Origin: Candidatus Methanomethylicus mesodigestus
GTDB lineage: Archaea; Thermoproteota; Methanomethylicia; Methanomethylicales; Methanomethylicaceae
NCBI GenBank assembly: GCA_001717005.1
Contig: MAGS01000088.1
Coordinates: 53,293 to 93,266, forward strand
Direction: 5' to 3'
DNA length: 39,974 bases
In this document: positions 1-7,486 of the stretch, piece by piece
Layout: every line of letters begins with the position of its first letter
Numbering within the stretch: the stretch's first letter is position 1
Translations under genes and position numbers: made by a program
Notes under the pieces: generated by a model
Told to the model about the DNA's origin: nothing
The model's database searches: none
Seen by the model: only the letters and a program-made list of their open reading frames with translations

Positions 1-1
1 C

Positions 2-571
2 CTCGCAAGGGTACCCAGGATACACGGCGCCAACAGGGCCGCATTCGTCCCCAACGTAGTGGGCGGAAGGGTGGCCTTCCCGGCACAGCTGGAGAAGATC
101 TACCACGAGCGGATAAACTCGAAGGAGAGGCTCCTGGCGCTCAAGTCTGCCATAGCCGCCACCGCGAGCGCGAAGCTCGTGGCTGCAAGGGGGCACGCAG
201 TAGCCGAAGGGACCTCGCTGCCGTTCGTGGTCACGGACGATCTCAAGGGGCTGAAGAAGGCCGCGGAGTTCCGCGACTTCCTGAAGAAGGTGTCCCTGTG
301 GTCGGACGTCGAGAGGGCAAAGGGCGGCATAAAGGAGAGGTCCGGCAGGGGAAAGACGCGGGGCAGGCGCTGGGTCAAGCCCAAGTCCATACTTGTGGTC
401 TCCGACGAGCTCAAGCCTTCGCTCAGGCTGGCTTCGAGGAACTTCACAGGCGTCGATTTCGCGGACGTCAGCTCGCTTAACGTCGAGAGGCTCGCCCCGG
501 GCGGCCACGCAGGAAGGCTGACCGTCTGGACGGAGTCCGCATTCAAGAAGCTTGACGAGCTCTATGCATGA
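2..571 (+). CDS. rpl4: Ribosomal protein L4 (uL4), 5' truncated by window edge
   Basis: Large-subunit protein whose extended loop lines the peptide exit tunnel. The reading frame is open from base 2, so the N-terminus lies outside the window; 189 residues are visible. The start of the visible part (PRIHGANRAAFVPNVVGGR) matches the glycine- and arginine-rich tunnel loop of archaeal L4, followed by the KERLLALKSAIAATA helix typical of the family. A GTG at 59 would give a shorter product, but the loop continues upstream of it, so it is not the start. The gene leads directly into L23 and L2, the standard archaeal order. L3 would be expected just upstream. Confidence 0.93.
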   Translation, partial: LARVPRIHGANRAAFVPNVVGGRVAFPAQLEKIYHERINSKERLLALKSAIAATASAKLVAARGHAVAEGTSLPFVVTDDLKGLKKAAEFRDFLKKVSLWSDVERAKGGIKERSGRGKTRGRRWVKPKSILVVSDELKPSLRLASRNFTGVDFADVSSLNVERLAPGGHAGRLTVWTESAFKKLDELYA

Positions 572-589
572 TTTGAGATGGTGATCTAG

Positions 590-850
590 ATGGAACCTAG
601 CGACATTATAATAAGGCCGGTGTCATCCGAGTCCGCTCTAGAGAAGGTAGAGAAGGAGAACAAGATCCTCTTCATAGTGGACCCGAAGTCGAACAAGATC
701 CAAATCAAGCAGGCCGTCGAGAAGCTTTATGGCGTCAAGGTGAAGTCCGTAAACACGATGATCACGCCGTCCGCAGAGAAGAAGGCCGCGGTCGTGCTCG
801 AGAAGGAGTTCAGCGCAACGGAGCTGGCGACGAAGATAGGGTTACTGTAA
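590..850 (+). CDS. rpl23: Ribosomal protein L23 (uL23)
   Basis: An 86-residue large-subunit protein at the exit of the peptide tunnel, where it forms part of the docking site for signal recognition particle and chaperones. The short archaeal form is intact: an N-terminal IIIRPVSSESAL segment followed by the FIVDPKSNKIQIKQAVEKLYGVKVKSV-type fold core (first about 55 residues). It begins at ATG 590, preceded by GATGGTGATC, and sits 18 bases after L4 and 29 before L2, consistent with one transcript. Confidence 0.96.
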   Translation: MEPSDIIIRPVSSESALEKVEKENKILFIVDPKSNKIQIKQAVEKLYGVKVKSVNTMITPSAEKKAAVVLEKEFSATELATKIGLL

Positions 851-879
851 TTATGAAATGGTTTGAAAAGGTGTAGAAT

Positions 880-1602
880 ATGGGAAAGAGACAGATGCTT
901 CAGAGGAGGGGTCGTGGAGGATCGGTATTCAAGGCCCCGACATGGAGAAGGGTGGGTCGCGTGATGTACTCCTCAATCCTCCCGGAAGAGAAGACCTCCT
1001 CGGTTGAGTTCATAATCAAGGATATCGCTCACGAGTCCGGCAGGGGCGCGCCGGTGGCAACGGTAGCCCGCAAGGATGGCGCCACATCGCGCATGATCGC
1101 CCCCGAGGGATTATACGTCGGTCAGAGAATCTTCTATGGCGCAGCCGCGCCGTTGAACACTGGCAACGTGCTCCCCCTCAACGTAATACCTGAGGGCACC
1201 CTCATATGCAACATCGAGGGGAGGGTCGGCGACGGCGGCAAGTTCGTCAGGTCTGCAGGAGGCTACGCTACACTGGTCTCGCACACCCCTGACGGCGTGC
1301 TATGCATGTTCCCGTCCGGTGCAATCAAGGCATTCGATTCCATGTGCCGCGCAACGGTCGGAATAGTAGCTTCAGGCGGTATCGTTGAGAAGCCTATGCT
1401 CAAGGCAGGCAACAGCTACCACAAGTGGCGCGCAAGGTCCCGCCACTACCCGACGAACAGGGGCAAGTCAATGAGCCCATACGCGCACCCGCACGGAGGC
1501 GGCTCGCACCAGAGGGGCAGCACTCCTGTCAGCAGGAACGCGCCTCCAGGACAGAAGGTGGGCATCATAGCCTCGAGAAGGACCGGAAGGCGGAAGAAGT
1601 GA
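880..1602 (+). CDS. rpl2: Ribosomal protein L2 (uL2)
   Basis: A 240-residue large-subunit protein next to the peptidyl transferase centre, needed for subunit association. The archaeal/eukaryotic form is seen: N-terminal GKRQMLQRRGRGGSVF, a central beta-barrel, and the hallmark histidine-containing loop YAHPHGGGSHQRG around residues 200-212, ending in a basic tail. The ATG at 880 is preceded by AAAGGTG. Full length and uninterrupted. Confidence 0.97.
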   Translation: MGKRQMLQRRGRGGSVFKAPTWRRVGRVMYSSILPEEKTSSVEFIIKDIAHESGRGAPVATVARKDGATSRMIAPEGLYVGQRIFYGAAAPLNTGNVLPLNVIPEGTLICNIEGRVGDGGKFVRSAGGYATLVSHTPDGVLCMFPSGAIKAFDSMCRATVGIVASGGIVEKPMLKAGNSYHKWRARSRHYPTNRGKSMSPYAHPHGGGSHQRGSTPVSRNAPPGQKVGIIASRRTGRRKK

Positions 1603-1622
1603 TCAAAGGGGTGTGACATGAT

Positions 1623-2030
1623 ATGGCACTTAGGGAATTCACGTATCGTGGCTACACGAATAGCCAGCTAATGAATATGCCAATGGACGAGTTCATCAAG
1701 TTGCTCCCGGCAAGGCAGAGGCGGTCCCTGCTCAGGGGACTCACCGCTGACAAGAGGGCGCTCTTCGAGAGGATCCGGAAGGCAAAGAACGCCCTTGCGA
1801 AGGGCAAGAAGATCGTCATAAGGACGCACTGCAGGGACATGATCATCCTCCCGGAGATGGTCGGGCTTACGATATCCGTCCACAATGGCAAGGAGTTCAC
1901 GCCGGTCGAGATCCTGCCAGAGATGGTGGGCCACTATCTCGGCGAGCAGGCGATTACGTGCGGCAAGGTCCAGCACGGGGCGCCAGGTCTCAAGGCAACA
2001 AGGAGCTCCATGTTCATACCGCTCAAGTGA
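1623..2030 (+). CDS. rps19: Ribosomal protein S19 (uS19)
   Basis: A 135-residue small-subunit head protein near the A-site tRNA that bridges the subunits. Archaeal/eukaryotic features are visible: the N-terminal [15 protein letters not shown] segment, the core with LPEMVG twice (residues about 77-82 and 98-103), and the C-terminal [17 protein letters not shown]. It begins at ATG 1623 after GGGGTGTGA. It ends the first transcription segment: a run of T-rich tracts and a new TATA box follow. Confidence 0.96.
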   Translation: MALREFTYRGYTNSQLMNMPMDEFIKLLPARQRRSLLRGLTADKRALFERIRKAKNALAKGKKIVIRTHCRDMIILPEMVGLTISVHNGKEFTPVEILPEMVGHYLGEQAITCGKVQHGAPGLKATRSSMFIPLK

Positions 2031-2045
2031 GCCCAATTCCAACGC

Positions 2046-2077
2046 TTTTCCTTTTTTTCCATTTTCCTTTTTTCTGT
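2046..2077 (+). terminator. T-rich terminator after S19
   Basis: Three successive runs of T (four, seven and six bases, separated by C/A) lie just after the S19 stop codon. Archaeal RNA polymerase terminates at such T tracts without needing a hairpin, so this probably ends the L4-L23-L2-S19 message. Read-through into L22 remains possible. Confidence 0.55.
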
Positions 2078-2088
2078 TTCGTGAAAAA

Positions 2089-2098
2089 CTTTTTATAG
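2089..2098 (+). promoter_or_regulatory. TATA box for the L22 operon
   Basis: CTTTTTATAG is an archaeal TATA-like element preceded by an A-rich segment (GTGAAAAA), a reasonable BRE position. The transcription start would fall about 25 bases downstream, near 2120, giving a short leader before L22. This makes L22 the first gene of a long ribosomal-protein operon. Confidence 0.55.
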
Positions 2099-2156
2099 CC
2101 CTCCAAGGTTGTAAAACTGCAATTCGGCTCATCATAACAAATCGGATGTGTGGTCA

Positions 2157-2633
2157 ATGCCTGAATACGGCTACTCAATGGAAGATATTAATCCTGACCG
2201 GATGGCTAAGGCGAGTGGTAGAGATCTCCATATTTCGCCGAGGGAGGCCAGGGAAATTTGCGCAGCGATAAGGAACATGCAGCTAGATAACGCTATGAAG
2301 TACTTGGAGAGGGTCATTCAAAAGAAGGAAGGCGTGCCGTACGGGAGGTTCAATACCAACGTACCCCACCACGCAGAGATCTCATCAAGGTGGGGGATCC
2401 CATCAGGCAGGTACCCGATCAAGGCCTCCGCTGAGATACTCAACGTGCTGAAGAATGCGAAGGCTAATGCAGAGAACAAGGGTCTGGACGTCGAGAGTCT
2501 GAAGATCAAGCATGCATGCGCGCAGGCTGCAATGCAGATGCGGAACCACGTCCAGAGGGCCTTTGGCAGGTCGACACCGTTCTATCACCCGCTGACCCAC
2601 GTTGAGATTGTAGTTGAGGAGGCAGGCAATTGA
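2157..2633 (+). CDS. rpl22: Ribosomal protein L22 (uL22)
   Basis: A 158-residue large-subunit protein whose hairpin reaches the exit tunnel. Family features: MPEYGYSMED start, AREICAAIRNMQLDNAMKYLERVI helix region, and the C-terminal hairpin with RNHVQRAFGRSTPFYHPLTHVEIVV-like residues. I chose ATG 2157 because MPEYGYS matches archaeal L22 starts; a GTG at 2148 would add only three residues. The stop overlaps the S3 start. Confidence 0.95.
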   Translation: MPEYGYSMEDINPDRMAKASGRDLHISPREAREICAAIRNMQLDNAMKYLERVIQKKEGVPYGRFNTNVPHHAEISSRWGIPSGRYPIKASAEILNVLKNAKANAENKGLDVESLKIKHACAQAAMQMRNHVQRAFGRSTPFYHPLTHVEIVVEEAGN

Positions 2634-3241
2634 GCGTAATGCGTTTCTTCGTCAACAAGGCAGCTAAGAACATGGTTATTGACAATTATCTTAAGAGCGA
2701 ACTCAAGAGGGCCGGATACGCCGGCGTGGAGTTCCAGAAGACCCCTCTGGGCAACAGGGTGGTCATCTATGCCGAGCGGCCGGGAATGGTCATTGGCAGG
2801 CAGGGCTCGACGATACGCGAGCTGGCCCAGACTATCGAGTCAAAGTACCACTTGGAGAGTCCGCAGATCGCGGTCATACCCGTTCAGACCCCTGAGCTGA
2901 ATGCACGGATCATGGCGGGGCGCGTAGCCTCCGCACTTGAGAGGGGGATACACTTCAGGAGGTCCGCATTCATCGCCCTCAGGCAGATATCCGAGGCCGG
3001 GGCAAGAGGCGCAGAGATTATCATTCGAGGGAAGCTATCGACCGAGCGGTCGAGGTATGAGAAGTTCAGGACCGGTGCAACGCTGAAGGCCGGGAACCCG
3101 AGGAAGTATGCCATGGACACGGCAGTCACCCATGTCCAGCTCAAGCCTGGCATGTTCGGCATAAAGGTGAACATCTACCTCCCCGTGAATACCATAGACG
3201 ACATCCATGTGGTCGAGCAGGCGCCAAAGGCTGCGGAGTGA
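2630..3241 (+). CDS. rps3: Ribosomal protein S3 (uS3)
   Basis: A 203-residue small-subunit protein at the mRNA entry site. It carries an N-terminal KH domain with the GMVIGRQGSTIREL motif (about residues 52-65) and the C-terminal S3 domain (GAEIIIRGKLSTERSRYEKF). I used TTG 2630 because GGAGG at 2619-2623 sits at good spacing and the start overlaps the L22 stop (TTGA), implying translational coupling; ATG 2639 is the alternative. Confidence 0.95.
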   Translation: MSVMRFFVNKAAKNMVIDNYLKSELKRAGYAGVEFQKTPLGNRVVIYAERPGMVIGRQGSTIRELAQTIESKYHLESPQIAVIPVQTPELNARIMAGRVASALERGIHFRRSAFIALRQISEAGARGAEIIIRGKLSTERSRYEKFRTGATLKAGNPRKYAMDTAVTHVQLKPGMFGIKVNIYLPVNTIDDIHVVEQAPKAAE

Positions 3242-3247
3242 TGACGC

Positions 3248-3655
3248 ATGGCAATCATCAGGATTCACGAAATAAGGAAGCTGGCGAAGGAAGAGCGCGC
3301 CAAGCGGCTATCTGAGCTGAAAGCAGAGCTCTCCAAGCTTATGGCCACCAAGGCCATGGGCGGCTCAATCGAGAACCCGGGGAGGATCCGCCTTCTTAAG
3401 AAGACGATCGCCCGGTTCCACACAGTCGCCCGGGAGGAGGAGCTTGGCATAGCTAAGGTCGAGACCGAGGGCAAGTCCCCCAAGGCAGAGAAGCCAGCAA
3501 AGGCCGAGAAGCCAGCAAAGGCCGAGAAGCCAGCAAAGGCCGAGCCCGAAGCGCCCGAATCCGAGGAGGCCGGAGCCGCCGAAGAGCCGGCAGCCAAGGA
3601 GTCCAAGCCGAAGGCTAAGAAGACCATGGCCAAGAAGGAGGCTCCTAAAGAATGA
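3248..3655 (+). CDS. rpl29: Ribosomal protein L29 (uL29) with long charged tail
   Basis: Large-subunit protein near the tunnel exit, close to L23. The first 65-70 residues are a normal L29 two-helix fold (IRKLAKEERAKRLSELKAEL, then RIRLLKKTIARFHTVAREEE). The protein then continues for about 65 residues with an Ala/Lys/Glu/Pro tail in which AEKPAK is repeated, ending KKTMAKKEAPKE. Archaeal L29 is usually only about 65-75 residues, so the tail is an addition. Its DNA shows an 18-bp tandem repeat (separate entry). ATG 3248 follows the S3 stop closely, and the end overlaps rnp1 by four bases. Confidence 0.92.
   Translation: MAIIRIHEIRKLAKEERAKRLSELKAELSKLMATKAMGGSIENPGRIRLLKKTIARFHTVAREEELGIAKVETEGKSPKAEKPAKAEKPAKAEKPAKAEPEAPESEEAGAAEEPAAKESKPKAKKTMAKKEAPKE
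3482..3543 (+). repeat. 18-bp tandem repeat in the L29 tail
   Basis: Units begin at 3482, 3500 and 3518 with a fourth partial copy at 3536; each encodes KAEKPA. Units 2 and 3 are identical and unit 1 differs by one base. Replication slippage could change the tail length without shifting frame. Confidence 0.85.
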
Positions 3656-3936
3656 ACTTCAATGTCAACCCGCATAACCTGATTTACAGCGACTTGGTGG
3701 GTCTCAGGGTTCGCGTAGCCGCGAGCACGGATCCCACCCACGTCGGAGTAACTGGTACCGTAGTCGACGAGACCGCAAGGACGCTGGTCGTCTCAGCAGG
3801 CGGCCGCGAGAAGATCATCCCCAAGATCTCGTCAAGCTTTGCTTTTTGCCTCCCGAGTGAGGTAATGGTTGACGGCAGCTCCATAGCCTTCAGCCCGGAG
3901 GAGCGGCTGAAGAGGCTACAGAGGAGGAGAATGTAA
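3652..3936 (+). CDS. rnp1: Ribonuclease P protein component 1 (Rpp29/Pop4)
   Basis: A 94-residue protein subunit of RNase P, which trims 5' leaders from precursor tRNAs; with Rpp21 it acts on the specificity domain of the RNA. The Rpp29 beta-barrel pattern is visible (SDLVGLRVRVAASTDPTHVG, TGTVVDETARTLVV, KIIPKISSSFAF). The ATG overlaps the L29 stop (ATGA at 3652), and S17 follows immediately. In many Euryarchaeota a sui1 gene lies between L29 and this gene; here it is absent. Confidence 0.93.
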   Translation: MNFNVNPHNLIYSDLVGLRVRVAASTDPTHVGVTGTVVDETARTLVVSAGGREKIIPKISSSFAFCLPSEVMVDGSSIAFSPEERLKRLQRRRM

Positions 3937-4254
3937 ATGTCACAGGCAAAAGATAGTAAAACAGCTTCATGTGGAGACATAAACTGCCCGATCCACGGAA
4001 CACTCTCGACGAGAGGGTCAATCCTGACGGGCAAGGTCGTAAGCGATAAGATGCACAAGAACGTGGTCATCCAGATCGACTTCCTGCAGCACTATCCAAA
4101 GTTCCACAGGTACGCCAAGACGAAATCCAAGATACACGCCCACAACCCGCCGTGCATAGCAGCGGTGAAGGGCGACACGGTGACCATACACGAGTGCAGG
4201 CCACTTAGCAAGACTGTTTCGTTTGTGGTTGTTGAGAAGAAGGGTGGGGTCTGA
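3937..4254 (+). CDS. rps17: Ribosomal protein S17 (uS17)
   Basis: A 105-residue small-subunit protein that binds 16S rRNA early in assembly. It shows the archaeal N-terminal CGDINCPIHG cysteine/histidine segment, then the OB-fold core with GKVVSDKMHKNVVIQIDF and KIHAHNPPCIAAVKGDTV. It starts directly after the rnp1 stop and is followed two bases later by L14. Confidence 0.96.
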   Translation: MSQAKDSKTASCGDINCPIHGTLSTRGSILTGKVVSDKMHKNVVIQIDFLQHYPKFHRYAKTKSKIHAHNPPCIAAVKGDTVTIHECRPLSKTVSFVVVEKKGGV

Positions 4255-4256
4255 GG

Positions 4257-4685
4257 ATGGCGAAGAGAGGAAAGGGTTTAGGCGGAGGTATAACTTACAG
4301 GCCCGGCATAAGCGCAGGGCTCCATCACGAGTCGCTGCTCAAGTGTGCGGACAATAGCGGCGCAAAGGTGGTCATGATCATCGGAGTCCCGAGGGTCAAG
4401 ACCAGAATCAGAAGGGTCGGGGCAGCCACGGTCGGTGACAAGGTCATCGTCTCAGTGAAGCAAGGCACGCCCGACACGAGGCGCCAGATCTTCCACTGCG
4501 TCATAGTCAGGCAGAGGAAGCCGTTCAGGAGGATGGACGGCACCTGGCTGCAGTTCGAGGACAACGCTGGGGTCATAGTTACTGAAGAGGGCGAGACAAA
4601 GGGCACCGAGATACGGGGCCCGGTGGCGAAGGAGGCCGCGGAGAGGTGGCCTAAGGTCGCCGGTCTCGCATCGATGGTGATCTGA
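4257..4685 (+). CDS. rpl14: Ribosomal protein L14 (uL14)
   Basis: A 142-residue large-subunit protein at the subunit interface and the landing site for translational GTPases. The core CADNSGAKVVMIIGV (residues about 31-45) and the C-terminal GPVAKEAAERWPKVAGLASMV are diagnostic. The N-terminal glycine-rich extension is usual in archaea. Confidence 0.96.
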   Translation: MAKRGKGLGGGITYRPGISAGLHHESLLKCADNSGAKVVMIIGVPRVKTRIRRVGAATVGDKVIVSVKQGTPDTRRQIFHCVIVRQRKPFRRMDGTWLQFEDNAGVIVTEEGETKGTEIRGPVAKEAAERWPKVAGLASMVI

Positions 4686-4693
4686 GGGGGCAA

Positions 4694-5059
4694 ATGCGAT
4701 TGACTACCACTAAACCAAAGGCTCAGAGGAAGTCATACTCAGAACATTCGGCAAGGGTCAGCAGCATGCGTGCTCCACTCTCTACCGACCTCAGGTCGCA
4801 GTACTCACTGCGCACGGTGCAGGTCAGGAAGGGCGACTCCGTCTCTGTGGTGAGGGGCGATTACAAGGGGCACGAGGGCAAGGTAACCGGCGTCTTCACT
4901 TCAAAGATGAGGATCACGGTCGACGGCGTCAACATGCCAAAGATGGACGGGACAAACAAGCCTGTAATGCTGCTGCCGTCAAAGGTGATGGTTACCAAGC
5001 TGGACCTTTCAGACAAGGTCAGGAAGGAGTCTCTGGAGGGCTCCAAGAAATCCAAGTGA
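4694..5059 (+). CDS. rpl24: Ribosomal protein L24 (uL24)
   Basis: A 121-residue large-subunit assembly protein. It has the archaeal/eukaryotic N-terminus (PKAQRKSYSEHSARVSSMRA) and a KOW motif (VRGDYKGHEGKVTGVF, about residues 54-69). The ATG at 4694 follows TGAGGGGGC. Confidence 0.95.
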   Translation: MRLTTTKPKAQRKSYSEHSARVSSMRAPLSTDLRSQYSLRTVQVRKGDSVSVVRGDYKGHEGKVTGVFTSKMRITVDGVNMPKMDGTNKPVMLLPSKVMVTKLDLSDKVRKESLEGSKKSK

Positions 5060-5074
5060 GTGGAGGAATAATCT

Positions 5075-5809
5075 TTGTCAAGACACCTAAAGACTTATCC
5101 GGCGCCAAGGTTCTGGCCGATCAAGATCAAGGAACGTGAGTTCGTGATAAGGCCCAATGCGGGTCCGCACAAGATTGTGAACTCGATGCCGCTGGGGCTC
5201 GTCCTCAGGGACGTCCTCGGCTACGCGAAGACTGTCTCAGAGGCCAAGCGTCTGCTCGCCGAGGGGAAGGTCCTCGTCGACGGCAAGGTCAAGACTGACT
5301 ACAAGCTCCCGATAGGGCTCATGGACGTGATCTACCTCAAGCCGGCGGACGCCTATTACAGAGTTCTGCCAAACAGCGTCAACAAACTGGCACTCATGAA
5401 GATCACCGCCGAGGAGGCAGGTTTCAAGCTGGCAAAGGTCGCCGGCAAGCGCCTCCTGAAGGAGAAGAAGATGCAGCTCAACCTGCACGACGGGCACTGC
5501 GTATCAGTAGACGTCTCCGACCCGTTCAACGTCGACATGCCGTACCGGCTCATGGACACCGTCAAGGTCTCGCTGCCTGACGGCCAGATACAGGAGCACA
5601 TACCGCTCGAGGTTGGCGCATACGTCTCTATAATCGGGGGGACCAAGATCGGCAAGTTCGGCACGGTGAAGGACATGCCTGCTACCAGGAGCCCCAACAA
5701 GCTCGCCACTATCACTATCGGGGACTCTGATGCGACCGTTACGCTTAAGTATCTATTCCCGATTGGTAAGGGGAGTCCGATCATCAACATAAATGGAGAA
5801 GTGACATAA
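5075..5809 (+). CDS. rps4e: Ribosomal protein S4e (eS4)
   Basis: A 244-residue archaeal/eukaryote-specific small-subunit protein. It has an S4-type RNA-binding segment (VSEAKRLLAEGKVLVDGKV, about residues 56-74), a central domain and a C-terminal KOW region (EVGAYVSIIGGTKIGKFGTV). The TTG start at 5075 is preceded by GTGGAGGAAT at good spacing. Its place between L24 and L5 is the standard archaeal position. Confidence 0.95.
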   Translation: MSRHLKTYPAPRFWPIKIKEREFVIRPNAGPHKIVNSMPLGLVLRDVLGYAKTVSEAKRLLAEGKVLVDGKVKTDYKLPIGLMDVIYLKPADAYYRVLPNSVNKLALMKITAEEAGFKLAKVAGKRLLKEKKMQLNLHDGHCVSVDVSDPFNVDMPYRLMDTVKVSLPDGQIQEHIPLEVGAYVSIIGGTKIGKFGTVKDMPATRSPNKLATITIGDSDATVTLKYLFPIGKGSPIININGEVT

Positions 5810-5810
5810 G

Positions 5811-6365
5811 TTGTCCGAGGGTGCTACAGCCGCCGAGGGCGGCCAATTGAACCCCATGCTTGCACTGAAGATAGGCAAAGTAGTTGTAAACATGGGTCTG
5901 GGCGAAGGTGGAGAGAAGCTTGAGAAGGCAATGACCGTCCTCAAGTCTCTCACCGGAGTAACGCCATGCCCCAGGAAGGCCAGGAAGGCCATCAGGGATT
6001 TTGGGGTCCGGAAGGGGGAGAATATCGCCTGCGTGGCGACCATAAGGGGTCCTGCAGTCGATGATTTCCTGAAGCGTGCTTTCGAGTCGATGAAGAACAA
6101 GATCAAGGAGAGCTGCTTCGACGACTACGGGAACGTTTCTTTCGGCATCAAGGAGCACATTAACATGCCTGGCACCAAATACGATCCGACGCTGGGCATA
6201 TTTGGCATGAACGTCTGCGTCGTCATCGAGCGGCCGGGATACAGGGTATCGCGCAGGGGCGAGCGCCCGGGCAAGATTGGTCGCAGTCACCGCGTAAACA
6301 AGGCCGAATCCATCGCGTTCATGAAAGACCGCTATGGGATAAGCCTTGATGTAAAGGAGGAGTAA
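5811..6365 (+). CDS. rpl5: Ribosomal protein L5 (uL5)
   Basis: A 184-residue central-protuberance protein that binds 5S rRNA and contacts P-site tRNA. Core motifs [39 protein letters not shown] and [20 protein letters not shown] are clear. It starts with TTG at 5811, two bases after S4e, so translation is probably coupled. Confidence 0.95.
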   Translation: MSEGATAAEGGQLNPMLALKIGKVVVNMGLGEGGEKLEKAMTVLKSLTGVTPCPRKARKAIRDFGVRKGENIACVATIRGPAVDDFLKRAFESMKNKIKESCFDDYGNVSFGIKEHINMPGTKYDPTLGIFGMNVCVVIERPGYRVSRRGERPGKIGRSHRVNKAESIAFMKDRYGISLDVKEE

Positions 6366-6367
6366 AT

Positions 6368-6535
6368 ATGGGAAAGTACCACCACGCCAAGGATAGGAAG
6401 TTCGGCAAAGGCAGCAGGCGCTGCAAGCGCTGCGGGTCAAAGGGCAGCACGATCATCAGGCGCTACAGCCTCAACCTGTGCAGGCAATGCTTCAGGGAGT
6501 CTGCCGAGGGTCTGGGATTCAAGAAGTATATGTGA
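6368..6535 (+). CDS. rps14: Ribosomal protein S14 (uS14), zinc-ribbon type
   Basis: A 55-residue small-subunit head protein, [20 protein letters not shown] at the N-terminus and ending FKKYM. Two CxxC pairs (CKRC and CRQC, about residues 19-22 and 38-41) form the zinc site of the archaeal/eukaryotic form. ATG 6368 is two bases past the L5 stop, and GGAGGAGT within the L5 end serves as ribosome-binding site. Short, so easily missed, but intact and in the standard place between L5 and S8. Confidence 0.96.
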   Translation: MGKYHHAKDRKFGKGSRRCKRCGSKGSTIIRRYSLNLCRQCFRESAEGLGFKKYM

Positions 6536-6547
6536 GGCTGATTTGAC

Positions 6548-6940
6548 ATGTGGGTTCAGGATCCTCTTGCAAACGCGCTTGTAAACATCATGAACAGTGA
6601 GGAGAGGGGCAAGACCGAGTGCATAGTCACTCCTGCCCCGAAGCTGATCGCAAACGTGCTTAGAACCCTGCAGAAGGCAGGCTACGTGGGCGAGTTCGAG
6701 CTGATCGACGACGGCAGGCTCGGCAAGCTCAGGATACAGCTGCTCGGAAGGATAAACAAGTGCAGTGTGATCAAGCCTTACTTCGCGGTATCGTACAACG
6801 AGCTGGACGACTGGGCACATAGGTACCTCCCGGCAAAGGACATCGGCTTCCTCATACTGACAACCTCGAAGGGAATACTCACGCACAAGGACGCCATCGC
6901 CAACAAGGTAGGCGGAAGGCTGATGGCATACGTCTACTAG
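6548..6940 (+). CDS. rps8: Ribosomal protein S8 (uS8)
   Basis: A 130-residue small-subunit platform protein that organises the central domain of 16S rRNA. The DPLANALVNIMNSEERGKTE start, the APKLIANVLRTLQKAGYVGEF segment and the archaeal C-terminus KVGGRLMAYVY are characteristic. Start ATG 6548. Confidence 0.96.
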   Translation: MWVQDPLANALVNIMNSEERGKTECIVTPAPKLIANVLRTLQKAGYVGEFELIDDGRLGKLRIQLLGRINKCSVIKPYFAVSYNELDDWAHRYLPAKDIGFLILTTSKGILTHKDAIANKVGGRLMAYVY

Positions 6941-6953
6941 GGGGGGCCAAGAA

Positions 6954-7484
6954 ATGTCTGAGTACGCGTCTTTGAAGATAAACGTCCCCGATGGCATCCA
7001 GGTGTCGTTAGCCGGCTCGGCAGTCACAGTCACAGGGCCGAAGGGCAAGCTTACCCGAGACTTTGCGCACACAAGGATGAACATCTCGATCTCGGACAGC
7101 GAGATAACTATCGCTGCGCCCCTTAAGGGAAAGCGTCTGAAGGCGCTGGTTGGCACCGTCGGCGCACACCTCAAGAACATGTTCAAGGGAGTGACCACCG
7201 GGCACACCTACCACATGAAGGTGGCATACGCCCACTTCCCAATCACCGTCAAGGTAGCGGGGAAGCAGGTCATGATCGAGAACTTCATGGGTGAGCGGTC
7301 CAAGAGGGTTGCCAACATCGTGGGCAGCGTCAAGGTTACCGTACAGGGCGACGAGCTCACTCTGGAGGGCATTGACAAGGAGGAGCTCGGGCAGACTGCA
7401 GCTAACATACACTTCGCGACGCACGTCAAGAAGATGGATCCGAGGGTGTTCCAGGACGGCGTCTACGTTTCAGGGAGGGCATGA
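6954..7484 (+). CDS. rpl6: Ribosomal protein L6 (uL6)
   Basis: A 176-residue large-subunit protein near the sarcin-ricin loop and the GTPase centre. Two tandem L6 folds are visible: residues about 8-80 (VTVTGPKGKLTRDF) and 85-170 (KVMIENFMGE-type region, VQGDELTLEGIDKEELGQTA). ATG 6954 follows GGGGGG. It overlaps the possible upstream ATG of L32e by four bases. Confidence 0.95.
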   Translation: MSEYASLKINVPDGIQVSLAGSAVTVTGPKGKLTRDFAHTRMNISISDSEITIAAPLKGKRLKALVGTVGAHLKNMFKGVTTGHTYHMKVAYAHFPITVKVAGKQVMIENFMGERSKRVANIVGSVKVTVQGDELTLEGIDKEELGQTAANIHFATHVKKMDPRVFQDGVYVSGRA

Positions 7485-7486
7485 CC

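Noticed and set aside
5784-6440. Long minus-strand open frame opposite L5
   Set aside because: It is a codon-bias shadow of a G+C-rich gene, with no recognisable domain. The same holds for other long antisense frames, such as 23665-24873 opposite fni.
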